A stretch of DNA of 20,928 nucleotides, taken from Methanomicrobiales archaeon (lineage in GTDB: Archaea; Halobacteriota; Methanomicrobia; Methanomicrobiales; JACTUA01). The notes under the pieces were generated by a model. It saw only the letters and a program-made list of their open reading frames with translations, had not been told where the DNA came from and did not search any database. This document shows, piece after piece, positions 1 to 6,675 of the stretch (positions within the stretch are counted from its first letter, which is position 1; each line of letters starts with the position of its first letter). The DNA lies in NCBI GenBank assembly GCA_028678905.1, contig JAJRCO010000255.1, positions 1 through 20,928 of the forward strand, read 5' to 3'. The position numbers were made by a program, and so were the translations under genes.

Positions 1-605
1 AATAACAGCACCGAACCGTTGATGCGGATTCGGGAGCGGTACTGCAGGGATTTCCGGGTAGAGAGAACCTCCCGGTAGCGGGCACTCTCCTTTTCGGCAC
101 TGGCCGGTGAGAGGAACTGGTGCACGGTCTTACCGACCAGAGTGGTCGGGTCGATGCCATGTTCACTCCCTCTTCCCCAGAAAAAGTGAAGGAACCTGAA
201 TTTTTCGTTCAGCACAAAGAGGAGATCCGGGGACAGGCCGAGGAGGCTTCCCAGGAGACTGGCCCCGTGGCCATCCGGTTTGCCGGGAAAGAGGGTACAC
301 AGGTACACAGAATCGGGGATGAGGGGGGAAATAGTATGACAGACCTGCGAACGCATACCCGATGGATCGGTGATTTCGGCGAAAAGGATGGTCTGCGGGG
401 AATCAATGGCAGACCGAAGATTTTTTTCCCAGTCGACCGATTCGGGGAAGAATGAAGCCAGGCTTGTGCCCAGCAATTCCTGAGGGCGACGGGATAGTAT
501 GTGGCAGGCTGCAGGATTCATATCCAGGATGTTCAGGGTTTTCCGGTCAAAGATCAGGATGCCCGCGCCGGTAGACTCAACAATCCGCTGATACGTGTCG
601 TCCAT
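1..605 (-). CDS. PAS-domain sensor protein, N-terminal part (runs off the left edge)
   Basis: The frame is open from an ATG at 605 to the window edge, giving 201 residues without a stop. A good ribosome binding site (GGAGAGG) lies 8 bases upstream of that ATG. The N-terminus (QRIVESTGAGILIFDR, then ILDMNPAACHILSR) is a typical PAS fold start. A second PAS-like segment begins near residue 125 (LSPDLLFVLNEKFRFLHFFWG, then VGKTVHQFLSP), so there are at least two tandem PAS units. I see no membrane segment in the visible part. In methanogens such proteins are usually soluble sensor histidine kinases, but the output domain lies outside the window, so kinase activity is inferred only. Could also be a PAS-only regulator. 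Confidence 0.82.
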   Translation of the reverse strand, partial: MDDTYQRIVESTGAGILIFDRKTLNILDMNPAACHILSRRPQELLGTSLASFFPESVDWEKNLRSAIDSPQTILFAEITDPSGMRSQVCHTISPLIPDSVYLCTLFPGKPDGHGASLLGSLLGLSPDLLFVLNEKFRFLHFFWGRGSEHGIDPTTLVGKTVHQFLSPASAEKESARYREVLSTRKSLQYRSRIRINGSVLL

Positions 606-862
606 GCCGACTTCCTCTCCTACTTCCTGCGGCCGATGCGGAAGCCTCCTTCGTAAGAGAGTCACTGATCGATGAAAAATAGTTTCCGATATCATCCGTG
701 GTTCGTTTGAGGAAGCAGACAGCGGATTTCATCCAGATATCATGTGGTTATCAGAGGAATGTTCCGTAAGAATAAATATTGATCAGACTATTTCCGGCGG
801 ATCGACCGTCATTTTTTTCTTTTACTAACGGGCTGATACGGTGCGATGCAATCATTAATTGT

Positions 863-885
863 CTTTACCACCCCATGTGGTAAAG
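863..885. promoter_or_regulatory. Perfect 9-bp inverted repeat abutting the JAMM start codon
   Basis: CTTTACCAC (863-871) and GTGGTAAAG (877-885) are exact reverse complements around the 5-base loop CCCAT, ending one base before the ATG at 887. A TATA-like ATTAATTG (854-861) lies about 30 bases before the ATG, which would fit a leaderless transcript. The repeat would then sit between TATA box and transcription start, where archaeal repressors commonly bind. If the RNA starts further upstream, the repeat would instead form a hairpin hiding the only weak ribosome binding site (GGTAAAG). Confidence 0.55.
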
Positions 886-886
886 A

Positions 887-1258
887 ATGAGAGTGCGGGG
901 GATTCGGGGAGGGGTGATCCAGGTTCTCTGTGAGATGGGACTCCATACGCATCCTCATGAGTTTGCTGCCCTGCTCAGGGAGGATAACGGGGTCATCGAG
1001 GAAGTGGATCTTCTCCCTGGCACCATAGGGGGAGAGAGTCATGCGACCATGCATCTGGATATGATGCCTCTGGACACTCATGTTGCAGGAAGCGCCCATA
1101 GCCATCCCAACGGAATGTTGCGTCCTTCTTCTGCCGATCTCACTTTCTTCTCTCGGGCGGGGAGATACCATATCATCGTGGGGTATCCCTACCACCAGGA
1201 GAACTGGCGCTGTTTTCTATCTGACGGAAGAATGTACGAGCTGGAGGTCCTGGAGTGA
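887..1258 (+). CDS. JAMM/MPN+ metalloprotease (Mov34/PAD-1 family)
   Basis: A 123-residue single-domain JAMM protein. The zinc signature HxH-x7-S-x2-D is complete: H71, H73, S81 and D84 in HSHPNGMLRPSSAD; E25 in HPHEFAALL is the likely catalytic glutamate. Archaeal members of this family remove ubiquitin-like SAMP modifiers (desampylases such as HvJAMM1) or release sulfur-carrier proteins; the substrate here is unknown. The start at 887 is kept because the first residues (MRVRGIR) match the usual beginning of the family, although it abuts a hairpin and has no good ribosome binding site. Its stop overlaps the start of the FAD synthase gene in a GTGA, so the two are almost certainly one transcript. 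Confidence 0.9.
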   Translation: MRVRGIRGGVIQVLCEMGLHTHPHEFAALLREDNGVIEEVDLLPGTIGGESHATMHLDMMPLDTHVAGSAHSHPNGMLRPSSADLTFFSRAGRYHIIVGYPYHQENWRCFLSDGRMYELEVLE

Positions 1259-1674
1259 CAAGAGTGGTTGCCACCGGCACGTTTGACATCCTCCACCCCG
1301 GCCATCTCTATTACCTGACCGAGTCACGCCAGCTGGGAGACGAATTGTATGTCATCGTAGCGCGTGATGTGAACGTGAAACATAAGCCACCGCCGATCAT
1401 TTCCGAAGACCAGCGGCTAGAGATGATCAGTGCACTGAAGCCTGTCGACCATGCGAGACTCGGAGACCTCCGGGACATGTTCCGCCCGATCGAGGAGATC
1501 CGCCCCGACGTGATCACCCTCGGATACAACCAACATTTCGAGGAGGGGGAGCTGGATGTAGAACTTCGGGCACACGGTATCCGCTGCCGCCTGGTGAGAA
1601 TCGGTCGTTATACCGGTGGTGAACTCACCAGTTCCCGGGCGATCGTGGAACGAGTCCTGAACACCCGGACCTAG
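1255..1674 (+). CDS. ribL: FAD synthase, archaeal RibL type (cytidylyltransferase fold)
   Basis: Predicted to join AMP from ATP to FMN, making FAD, in the cytoplasm. The 139-residue protein starts with GTFDILHPGH (residues 8-17), holding the HxGH nucleotidyltransferase motif, and has TSSRAI (125-130) where the second nucleotide-binding motif lies. Length and motifs match archaeal RibL (MJ1179-like) rather than glycerol-3-phosphate cytidylyltransferase, although that related activity cannot be excluded by motif alone. It starts with GTG at 1255, overlapping the JAMM stop by four bases, with GGAGGT (1243-1248) six bases before it. The TAG stop (1672-1674) directly abuts the stop codon of the convergent gene. 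Confidence 0.88.
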   Translation: MTRVVATGTFDILHPGHLYYLTESRQLGDELYVIVARDVNVKHKPPPIISEDQRLEMISALKPVDHARLGDLRDMFRPIEEIRPDVITLGYNQHFEEGELDVELRAHGIRCRLVRIGRYTGGELTSSRAIVERVLNTRT

Positions 1675-2322
1675 TTATCCCTTCCGCAACACCCGCCAGA
1701 TCGTATTCCGTTCCACCAGTATCCAGTATTTTTTTAGATCTTTCCGGTGTGCCCGGTAATCCGGGCAGAGAGTTCCGAGGTATTTCCAGAATGCGGGTGC
1801 ATGATTCCGTTCCACCAGATGGACTATCTCGTGCAGGATAACATAGTTCCGCAGCGGGGCCGGAAGAGCCATTAGTGTCAGATTAAAATTCAGAGTGCCC
1901 TCTCCCGAACAGCTGCCCCAGCGGGTCCTTTGGGTGCGGATGGAGACCGATCGCAAAGAGCAGCCGAGCCGCGGCACATACTCTCTGCTTACCTCTGCTA
2001 TCTCCTGCCGGAGCAGCTCCTCCAGCATTTCTTTCAGGGCCGAGGGTGTGGTGTACGTGATGGTATCTTCAAGAATAGCACAGGTTTGCCCCTGGGTGAG
2101 CCGGTACCAGGAACCCCGGAAAAGGAGCAGATCGTCGCGTCCGCGATCTCCACCGGCGATGCACTCCAGGTCCTGGATCTTCTTCTGGATCCAATCTCTC
2201 TTCTGTTCGAGAAAAGGGTTGATATCACAATGCGGCGGTGCGGTCACTTGAAGATTGCCATCAGGAAGAATCTCCAGACGTATCTTCTTTTTCTTCCAGT
2301 ATTTCCTTTCAGGGGACTGCAT
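1675..2322 (-). CDS. YgjP-like metal-dependent hydrolase (DUF45, SprT/zincin type)
   Basis: 215 residues with the full set of DUF45 motifs: RTRWGSCS (133-140), then HEIVH (164-168) with a third ligand in NHAPAFW (H174). This is a gluzincin-type HExxH zinc site. The N-terminal part is lysine-rich (residues 7-14). The family is widespread; its substrate is unsettled and members are annotated as YgjP/M48-like metallopeptidases. DUF45 genes are often found beside restriction and other defence genes, which is of interest because the divergent neighbour here is an AAA ATPase/TOPRIM pair. The start at 2322 has no clear ribosome binding site, so the exact N-terminus is uncertain. Confidence 0.88.
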   Translation of the reverse strand: MQSPERKYWKKKKIRLEILPDGNLQVTAPPHCDINPFLEQKRDWIQKKIQDLECIAGGDRGRDDLLLFRGSWYRLTQGQTCAILEDTITYTTPSALKEMLEELLRQEIAEVSREYVPRLGCSLRSVSIRTQRTRWGSCSGEGTLNFNLTLMALPAPLRNYVILHEIVHLVERNHAPAFWKYLGTLCPDYRAHRKDLKKYWILVERNTIWRVLRKG

Positions 2323-2388
2323 GGTGACAGCGCTCGTTTCTGATTCATTACCTCCGATTGCTATTCGAGGGCTGTTCTGGTCAGATTG

Positions 2389-2402
2389 TTTCGTGTACGA
2401 AA
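2389..2402. promoter_or_regulatory. Palindrome TTTCGT-GT-ACGAAA upstream of the AAA/TOPRIM unit
   Basis: TTTCGTGTACGAAA has perfect 6-base arms around a 2-base centre. It lies 41 bases before the ATG of the AAA ATPase and 66 bases from the start of the divergent DUF45 gene, in the only non-coding gap serving both. This is the right size and place for the operator of a small dimeric repressor. No regulator gene is adjacent. Confidence 0.45.
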
Positions 2403-2443
2403 TGATAAGGCATGAGAGAATAACTACCTTTTCAGGGTTGCCG

Positions 2444-3697
2444 ATGCGTATCCAGAAAATTCAGGTATCAAACTTTAAAACATTCAACAGTGCGGAGATC
2501 ACTCTAGATCCGTTCAACGTAATCATCGGTTCCAACGCGGCCGGAAAATCCAACTTTATCGCCATGCTTCAGTTTCTTAAAGATATGGCAGGAATCGGCC
2601 TACGGGATGCGATCTCTCTCCAGGGAGGTCCCCCCTTGCTTCGGAACATCGCTCTGCAGACACCAGTCACCTTGTCACTGGTTTGCGAGGTGGACCTCGG
2701 TGGGAACCGGGTGACTATGTCCTTCTGTGAGTCCAGGGATACCACGATCGAAGCAACCGTCCAACTTTGCGTCTATCGACTGGATCTGGTCCTCTCCGAT
2801 GACACCTTCCATATTGAGCGCGAATCCCTCTCCGGGCAGTGCGATTTTCTTTCCTGCGAGACCGGAGAACATACCTGCACGCTGGGCAGAGGGGTCATGA
2901 ATCTGGAGCGTGGAGGGGACGGGATCCCGCGACCATCGGTCACTCCCGAAGAAATCGCACGTCGGATCGACTTTGGTACCAGGGTGATTCACCCCCTTAA
3001 CCCGGATGAATCAATACTCGAAAGACCGGTCTTCTTTCCCCCTCTCTCTCCGCTGATCTTCCAGGTCGCCGATCTATTCCGTTCCATCGCCATTTTCGAT
3101 CTCGATCCAGGCCTCGCAAAACGGGCAGCGGTGATCACTGGAAAATCCACCCTTTCTTCGGATGGAAGCAACCTCTCCCTCGCCCTCCGCCGTATCGTGG
3201 AGGATCCGGCCCGGAAACGAAAAATGATCCTGCTTCTCACCGACCTGCTTCCATTTGTCGAAGAGATCCAGGTGGAAGCGATCGGGGATCACACCCTGAT
3301 CACCTCTCTCGTAGAGACGTATACTCACACCCGGGCCGTTCCGGCGCCTCTTCTCTCTGATGGCACTATCCAGATCATCGCCCTGGTTATCGCCCTGTAT
3401 TTTGAGGACCGCTCTCCCCTGGTCATCGAGGAGCCAGGAAGGAATATACACCCGGCGCTGATTTCAAAGATCATCGATATGATGAAGGATGTCACCACGC
3501 AGCAGGAGCGCCAGATTATCATCACCACCCATAACCCGGAGATCGTGAAGTATGCCGGAGCGGACCAGGTGATCCTCCTCCAGCGGGATGAGCAGGGCAA
3601 TTCGATCCTGTCCCGGCCGCGGGATCACGAAGAGATCAGGACGTTCCTGGAGACCATGGGTATCGAGGAGCTGTACGTCCAGAACCTGCTCTCGTGA
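2444..3697 (+). CDS. AAA family ATPase, ABC-class (AAA_21/OLD-like), first gene of a putative defence pair
   Basis: 417 residues from the ATG at 2444, beginning MRIQKIQVSNFKTF, the usual first strand of SMC/RecF/OLD-like ATPases. Walker A is GSNAAGKS (29-36), the ABC-type signature LSDGT (304-308), Walker B PLVIEEPGRNIHP (325-337) with catalytic glutamates, and the switch histidine lies in TTHNPE (361-366). The region between Walker A and the signature is only about 270 residues, too short for a long coiled coil, unlike SMC or Rad50. The same frame is open upstream to 2255, but those residues overlap the divergent gene and do not resemble the family; an ATG at 2402 is a second choice. No obvious ribosome binding site. 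Its stop overlaps the following TOPRIM-like gene by GTGA, so the two are translationally coupled. Likely a nucleotide-driven sensor/clamp of an ATPase-nuclease immune system; the partner's identity is the main reason for that view. Confidence 0.87.
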   Translation: MRIQKIQVSNFKTFNSAEITLDPFNVIIGSNAAGKSNFIAMLQFLKDMAGIGLRDAISLQGGPPLLRNIALQTPVTLSLVCEVDLGGNRVTMSFCESRDTTIEATVQLCVYRLDLVLSDDTFHIERESLSGQCDFLSCETGEHTCTLGRGVMNLERGGDGIPRPSVTPEEIARRIDFGTRVIHPLNPDESILERPVFFPPLSPLIFQVADLFRSIAIFDLDPGLAKRAAVITGKSTLSSDGSNLSLALRRIVEDPARKRKMILLLTDLLPFVEEIQVEAIGDHTLITSLVETYTHTRAVPAPLLSDGTIQIIALVIALYFEDRSPLVIEEPGRNIHPALISKIIDMMKDVTTQQERQIIITTHNPEIVKYAGADQVILLQRDEQGNSILSRPRDHEEIRTFLETMGIEELYVQNLLS

Positions 3698-4239
3698 CAC
3701 GCATGGCTTCGCGAACGCTATATGTTCTCCTGGAAGGGAACGATGATGAACGTTTTTTCCGCACCCTGCTGAAACCCTATCTGGAGAGAAGATACCGCAA
3801 AATAAAGTTCTGGAAATATGCACGGGAAAGACGAAAGAACACCCTGAAATTTATCCGATCCCTGCGCAGAATGGAAGCAGACTTTATTTTTGTGCGCGAC
3901 ATCGATATGGCCCCGTCTGTCCGTGAGAAAAAACAGGAGATCGCCAAATACTACGAAGATGCCATTCCTGATCAGGCCATGATGATTGTGGTGATGGAGA
4001 TCGAGAGCTGGTACCTTGCGGGGTCGGATACCGGTTACTTTCAGGAGCGGGGGATCCGGCTTGGCGCCGGGTCGACGGATGATCTGACCAAGGAGATGTT
4101 CAATCAGCTGATTCCCCCCCGGATGTCCCGGATTGAATTTTTAAACGAGATCCTCCAGCATTACTCCCTAGAGCGCGGAGTGTCCCGCAACACCTCTTTT
4201 CGGTATTTTGTTGAGCACTGGATCAGGATATATCACTAG
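3694..4239 (+). CDS. TOPRIM-like DUF4276-type protein, probable nuclease/effector partner of the AAA ATPase
   Basis: 181 residues from GTG at 3694, or 178 from ATG at 3703; the GTG overlaps the ATPase stop. Numbering from the ATG: the first strand ends in LYVLLEGNDDERFF with the acidic E11, a later strand ends in FIFVRDID (D66, D68), and VVMEIESWYLAG (97-107) matches the characteristic segment of DUF4276 proteins, followed by SRNTSFRYF (161-169). Together these give the TOPRIM pattern of one glutamate and a DxD pair that bind metal. DUF4276 proteins pair with AAA ATPases in AbiL-like loci, and the related DUF4435 does so in PARIS; nuclease activity here is inferred. The protein is basic near the N-terminus (residues 29-57). 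The TAG stop lies in a CTAG shared with the convergent gene. Confidence 0.78.
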   Translation: MTRMASRTLYVLLEGNDDERFFRTLLKPYLERRYRKIKFWKYARERRKNTLKFIRSLRRMEADFIFVRDIDMAPSVREKKQEIAKYYEDAIPDQAMMIVVMEIESWYLAGSDTGYFQERGIRLGAGSTDDLTKEMFNQLIPPRMSRIEFLNEILQHYSLERGVSRNTSFRYFVEHWIRIYH

Positions 4240-4841
4240 CGTCCTTTATGCAGGAACCGTAACGATCCGAGATATCCACGTATATCCCGGAACTGGCGGA
4301 CCGGAAAGATCCCTTCGTGCACCAGGCGGACATTTTGAACAGAGAAGAATGCCCCTGGCTGAAACTGGTTTACGATATCGAGGTAATGGGGCACATCTTC
4401 CCGTTTTACAATAGAAAGGATCACCTTCACCGGACCCTTGCTCCCCTGTGCGTCGATGGCTGTCACCCCATACCGGGAGTTCTTCAAGATATCCAGCAGC
4501 TCTGGATGGTGCTGTGGGGTGACGATCTGCACGATATTGATGCCGATGGACAACTTCTCTTCCACGAGCATGCCAGTAAAGATGCCCAGGGCAAATCCTG
4601 CGGCGTTGGCCAGATAGTATGTCGGATTGCCCAGGTTTCTCATGATCTGCCCTATCGCAAAGAGCCAGATCAGGACCTCGGTAAACCCGATTCCCGCCGA
4701 AAGCACCTTATATCCCCGCGAAACGAAGATCACTCGGATGGTTCCCAGACTCACATCAGCGATGGTCGCAAAAAAGATCAACACCGGTATGAACAGCCAG
4801 CCAGCATTAATACTCATGATGATCTGGAATGGATCGGCCAT
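4236..4841 (-). CDS. UPF0316 membrane protein (DUF5698 + DUF2179)
   Basis: 201 residues. The N-terminal half has about three membrane helices (near residues 14-34, 48-66 and 74-93) containing the family-typical DVSLGTIRVIFVSRG (29-43) and GFALGIFTGMLVEEKLSIG (82-100). The C-terminal half (about 110-195) is a soluble DUF2179 domain (VKVILSIVKREDV), a fold thought to bind small ligands. Function unknown. The ribosome binding site GGAGGGAG just before the ATG is strong. It lies downstream of, and on the same strand as, the antiporter genes, but a T-rich terminator sits between them. Its TAG stop shares a CTAG with the TOPRIM-like gene. Confidence 0.88.
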   Translation of the reverse strand: MADPFQIIMSINAGWLFIPVLIFFATIADVSLGTIRVIFVSRGYKVLSAGIGFTEVLIWLFAIGQIMRNLGNPTYYLANAAGFALGIFTGMLVEEKLSIGINIVQIVTPQHHPELLDILKNSRYGVTAIDAQGSKGPVKVILSIVKREDVPHYLDIVNQFQPGAFFSVQNVRLVHEGIFPVRQFRDIRGYLGSLRFLHKGR

Positions 4842-4907
4842 TTTGCTCCCTCCTTACCCTCGCCCTTCTACAACGGACCTCATGTACACTTGAGTTGTTT
4901 CGTCGAT

Positions 4908-4913
4908 AAAAAA
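4908..4913 (-). terminator. T6 tract after the antiporter gene
   Basis: On the minus strand a run of six T follows the antiporter stop by seven bases. Archaeal RNA polymerase terminates at such T-runs without a hairpin. It precedes the UPF0316 gene by about 65 bases. Confidence 0.45.
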
Positions 4914-4919
4914 TGAGAG

Positions 4920-6026
4920 CTACCAGTGTATCAGAGCAAGGGTACGGGCAACTTCATCAGGATACTGGGACAGGAAACATCCGACGATGGATGTAAATAT
5001 CACCACAATCGCAACGGTGGTGGACACTGTGGCAGAGCCATACACCGCAGCAAGGACAATGGCGAATTCGCCACGGGCAATAATGAAGTTCCCGATCTCC
5101 CATCCCGATCGGGATGGATAGCCCAAAGCTTTTCCAATCAGCACTCCAGAGAGCATCTTGCTGACCAGAGCGACGAGACTGATTACCCCCACCGCAAGGA
5201 GAGAGATCTGAGGGGAGAGGCGGATGGTTACGCCGAAAAAGAAGAACAGCACGGGCAGGAATATATCTCTGAACGGAGCCACGGTTTTCTGGAGGATCGA
5301 AGGCACGGTATGCGAGAGGACCGAGCCTAAGACAATAAGCGGCACGGCTTCAGGGATACTAAGAAAGAGGGCAAGGGCCGATGCACCCACCACCACTGCG
5401 AAGGTGAATATGAACGGAACCTCGTCCTCCCGCTGCAGGGCAAAGGTAAAGGGTTTGCGGAGGAGCATCACCAGCACGATAAGGGCCGCACCCACGGTTG
5501 CGATTTTTACCAGCAGGATGAGCGGATTTCCCAGTTCCGCCGAGACAACGAATATCAGGAAGACCATGAACAGATCCTCCAGCACCATCAGCCAGATGAT
5601 GGTTTCTGATTCTGCTGTGAGGAGACGACGGTTCTCAATCAGGCTAGCCAGCGCTACCGCTGAGCTGGTATCGAAGAATGCAGAGCCGATCACAAAAGCA
5701 TCGAGAGGGCTGAATCCGAGGACCAGTGCTGCAAGAAATCCCAGGAACAGGTTTACGTTCAGGTCGATCAGGCCGGTCACCATGATGCCGGAACCCTGAC
5801 GCAGGATCCGGTCCGGTTTGAGCTCCAGACCTGCGTAGAAAAGCAGGAAGATTAACCCCAGGTGGCCCAGGTATGCGGAGATGGCGTCCCCGTCGAGGAG
5901 ATTGAAGCCGCTTACCCCCATGAAGAGACCGGCGATGATGTACAGGGGTATCGGGGGGAGTCCCGTTTTGCGTGCAACCAGCACCAGAACAAAAAGGGTA
6001 ATGAGAGCTACCGGGAGCGCATCCAT
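4920..6026 (-). CDS. khtU: Cation:proton antiporter, CPA2 family, KhtU-like membrane subunit
   Basis: A 368-residue, very hydrophobic protein with roughly 11-12 membrane helices. Family landmarks: PIPLYIIAGLFMG (25-37), LGLIFLLFYAGLEL (56-69), FFDTSSAVALASLIE (117-131) where CPA2 carriers place their ion-binding acidic residue, and a late IIARGEFAIVLA helix. No C-terminal NAD-binding RCK domain is present, unlike KefB/KefC, because the regulatory part is encoded by the preceding gene. The ATG directly follows the stop of that gene (TGAATG), so the subunits are co-translated. By analogy with Bacillus KhtTU, it should export K+ (or another monovalent cation) in exchange for protons. The symbol is by homology only. 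Confidence 0.85.
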   Translation of the reverse strand: MDALPVALITLFVLVLVARKTGLPPIPLYIIAGLFMGVSGFNLLDGDAISAYLGHLGLIFLLFYAGLELKPDRILRQGSGIMVTGLIDLNVNLFLGFLAALVLGFSPLDAFVIGSAFFDTSSAVALASLIENRRLLTAESETIIWLMVLEDLFMVFLIFVVSAELGNPLILLVKIATVGAALIVLVMLLRKPFTFALQREDEVPFIFTFAVVVGASALALFLSIPEAVPLIVLGSVLSHTVPSILQKTVAPFRDIFLPVLFFFFGVTIRLSPQISLLAVGVISLVALVSKMLSGVLIGKALGYPSRSGWEIGNFIIARGEFAIVLAAVYGSATVSTTVAIVVIFTSIVGCFLSQYPDEVARTLALIHW

Positions 6027-6512
6027 TCAGATACCCAGTATTTCCTTTTCGAATATGTGGAGATGGTCACTCTCCCCGATGATTACCAGAATATCCCCCT
6101 CCTGGAACGTGAAGGTGGGGGGCGGGTTGATCACGTTGTTTCCTTTGCGGGAGACCGCGACCAGGGTGGCACCGGTGCGGGTGCGTATCTGGAGATCCCC
6201 GAGGCATTTTCCCGCGAGGTTCCTGCGGGCGATATACGTGTGGACACGAATCCGCATATCCTGGAGCGCCGAAAAGCCGATCTCCACCGCTTCTTTTTCT
6301 GCCTCGATCACCGCTCCGGTGAGTACACTTCCCAATCTTCTTGCTTCCGCGGGAGAAAGATCAGCGACCTGCGGCGAATCCCGTCCTTTTTCAAGGAGGT
6401 AGAGCTGATTTCGCCCGGAATTGAGGAAAATTACTGCAATTTTATCTCCTTTTTCGGTTTCCAGTTCGAATTTAGTCCCCAGTCCCGGCAACTCCACCGA
6501 TCGCTCTCCCAT
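6027..6512 (-). CDS. khtT: KhtT-like regulatory subunit with RCK_C (TrkA-C) domain
   Basis: 161 residues from the ATG at 6512. The N-terminal half (VELPGLGTKFELETEKGDK, 6-24; SGRNQLYLLEKG, 32-43) matches the KhtT N-terminal domain, and residues 75-161 form an RCK_C domain ending in FQEGDILVIIGESDH. RCK_C domains bind nucleotides such as c-di-AMP and gate K+ carriers. A TTG at 6539 extends the frame by nine residues, but the homologous start and a TATA-like element at 6541-6549 favour 6512. The stop codon is immediately followed by the antiporter ATG, supporting a stable KhtT-KhtU complex at the membrane. Confidence 0.85.
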   Translation of the reverse strand: MGERSVELPGLGTKFELETEKGDKIAVIFLNSGRNQLYLLEKGRDSPQVADLSPAEARRLGSVLTGAVIEAEKEAVEIGFSALQDMRIRVHTYIARRNLAGKCLGDLQIRTRTGATLVAVSRKGNNVINPPPTFTFQEGDILVIIGESDHLHIFEKEILGI

Positions 6513-6540
6513 ATACCGGCCTTGGAAGAGCCGGAACAAA

Positions 6541-6549
6541 TACTTTTAT
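6541..6549 (-). promoter_or_regulatory. TATA-like promoter element for khtTU
   Basis: On the minus strand GGATAAAAGTATTTG lies about 30 bases before the khtT ATG (6512). The spacing predicts a transcript with a leader of only a few bases. Confidence 0.5.
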
Positions 6550-6634
6550 CCATGAACTCCGCGCAAAACTGATAAAATGGCCTAATAAGGATATAACGCG
6601 CTTTTTTAGGGAAAACTACCCGCAAGAGAGCGCA

Positions 6635-6646
6635 TGGTATAAATGC
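6635..6646 (+). promoter_or_regulatory. TATA box of the TerC/DUF475 gene
   Basis: GGTATAAATGC is a near-consensus archaeal TATA element about 35 bases before the ATG at 6676, which predicts a leader of about 5-10 bases. No ribosome binding site is visible before the ATG, in keeping with that. Confidence 0.6.
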
Positions 6647-6675
6647 CTGCGGATCAGATTTGAGCTAACATACCT

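Noticed and set aside
2255..2443. Upstream extension of the AAA ATPase reading frame
   Set aside because: It overlaps the divergent DUF45 gene, lacks a ribosome binding site, and the conserved ATPase fold begins exactly at the ATG at 2444.
4317..4916. 199-codon plus-strand frame opposite UPF0316
   Set aside because: Antisense shadow; the minus-strand gene has a strong ribosome binding site and clear family motifs.
5862..6572. 236-codon plus-strand frame opposite khtT/khtU
   Set aside because: It is antisense to two well-supported genes and its product has no coherent hydrophobic or motif pattern.
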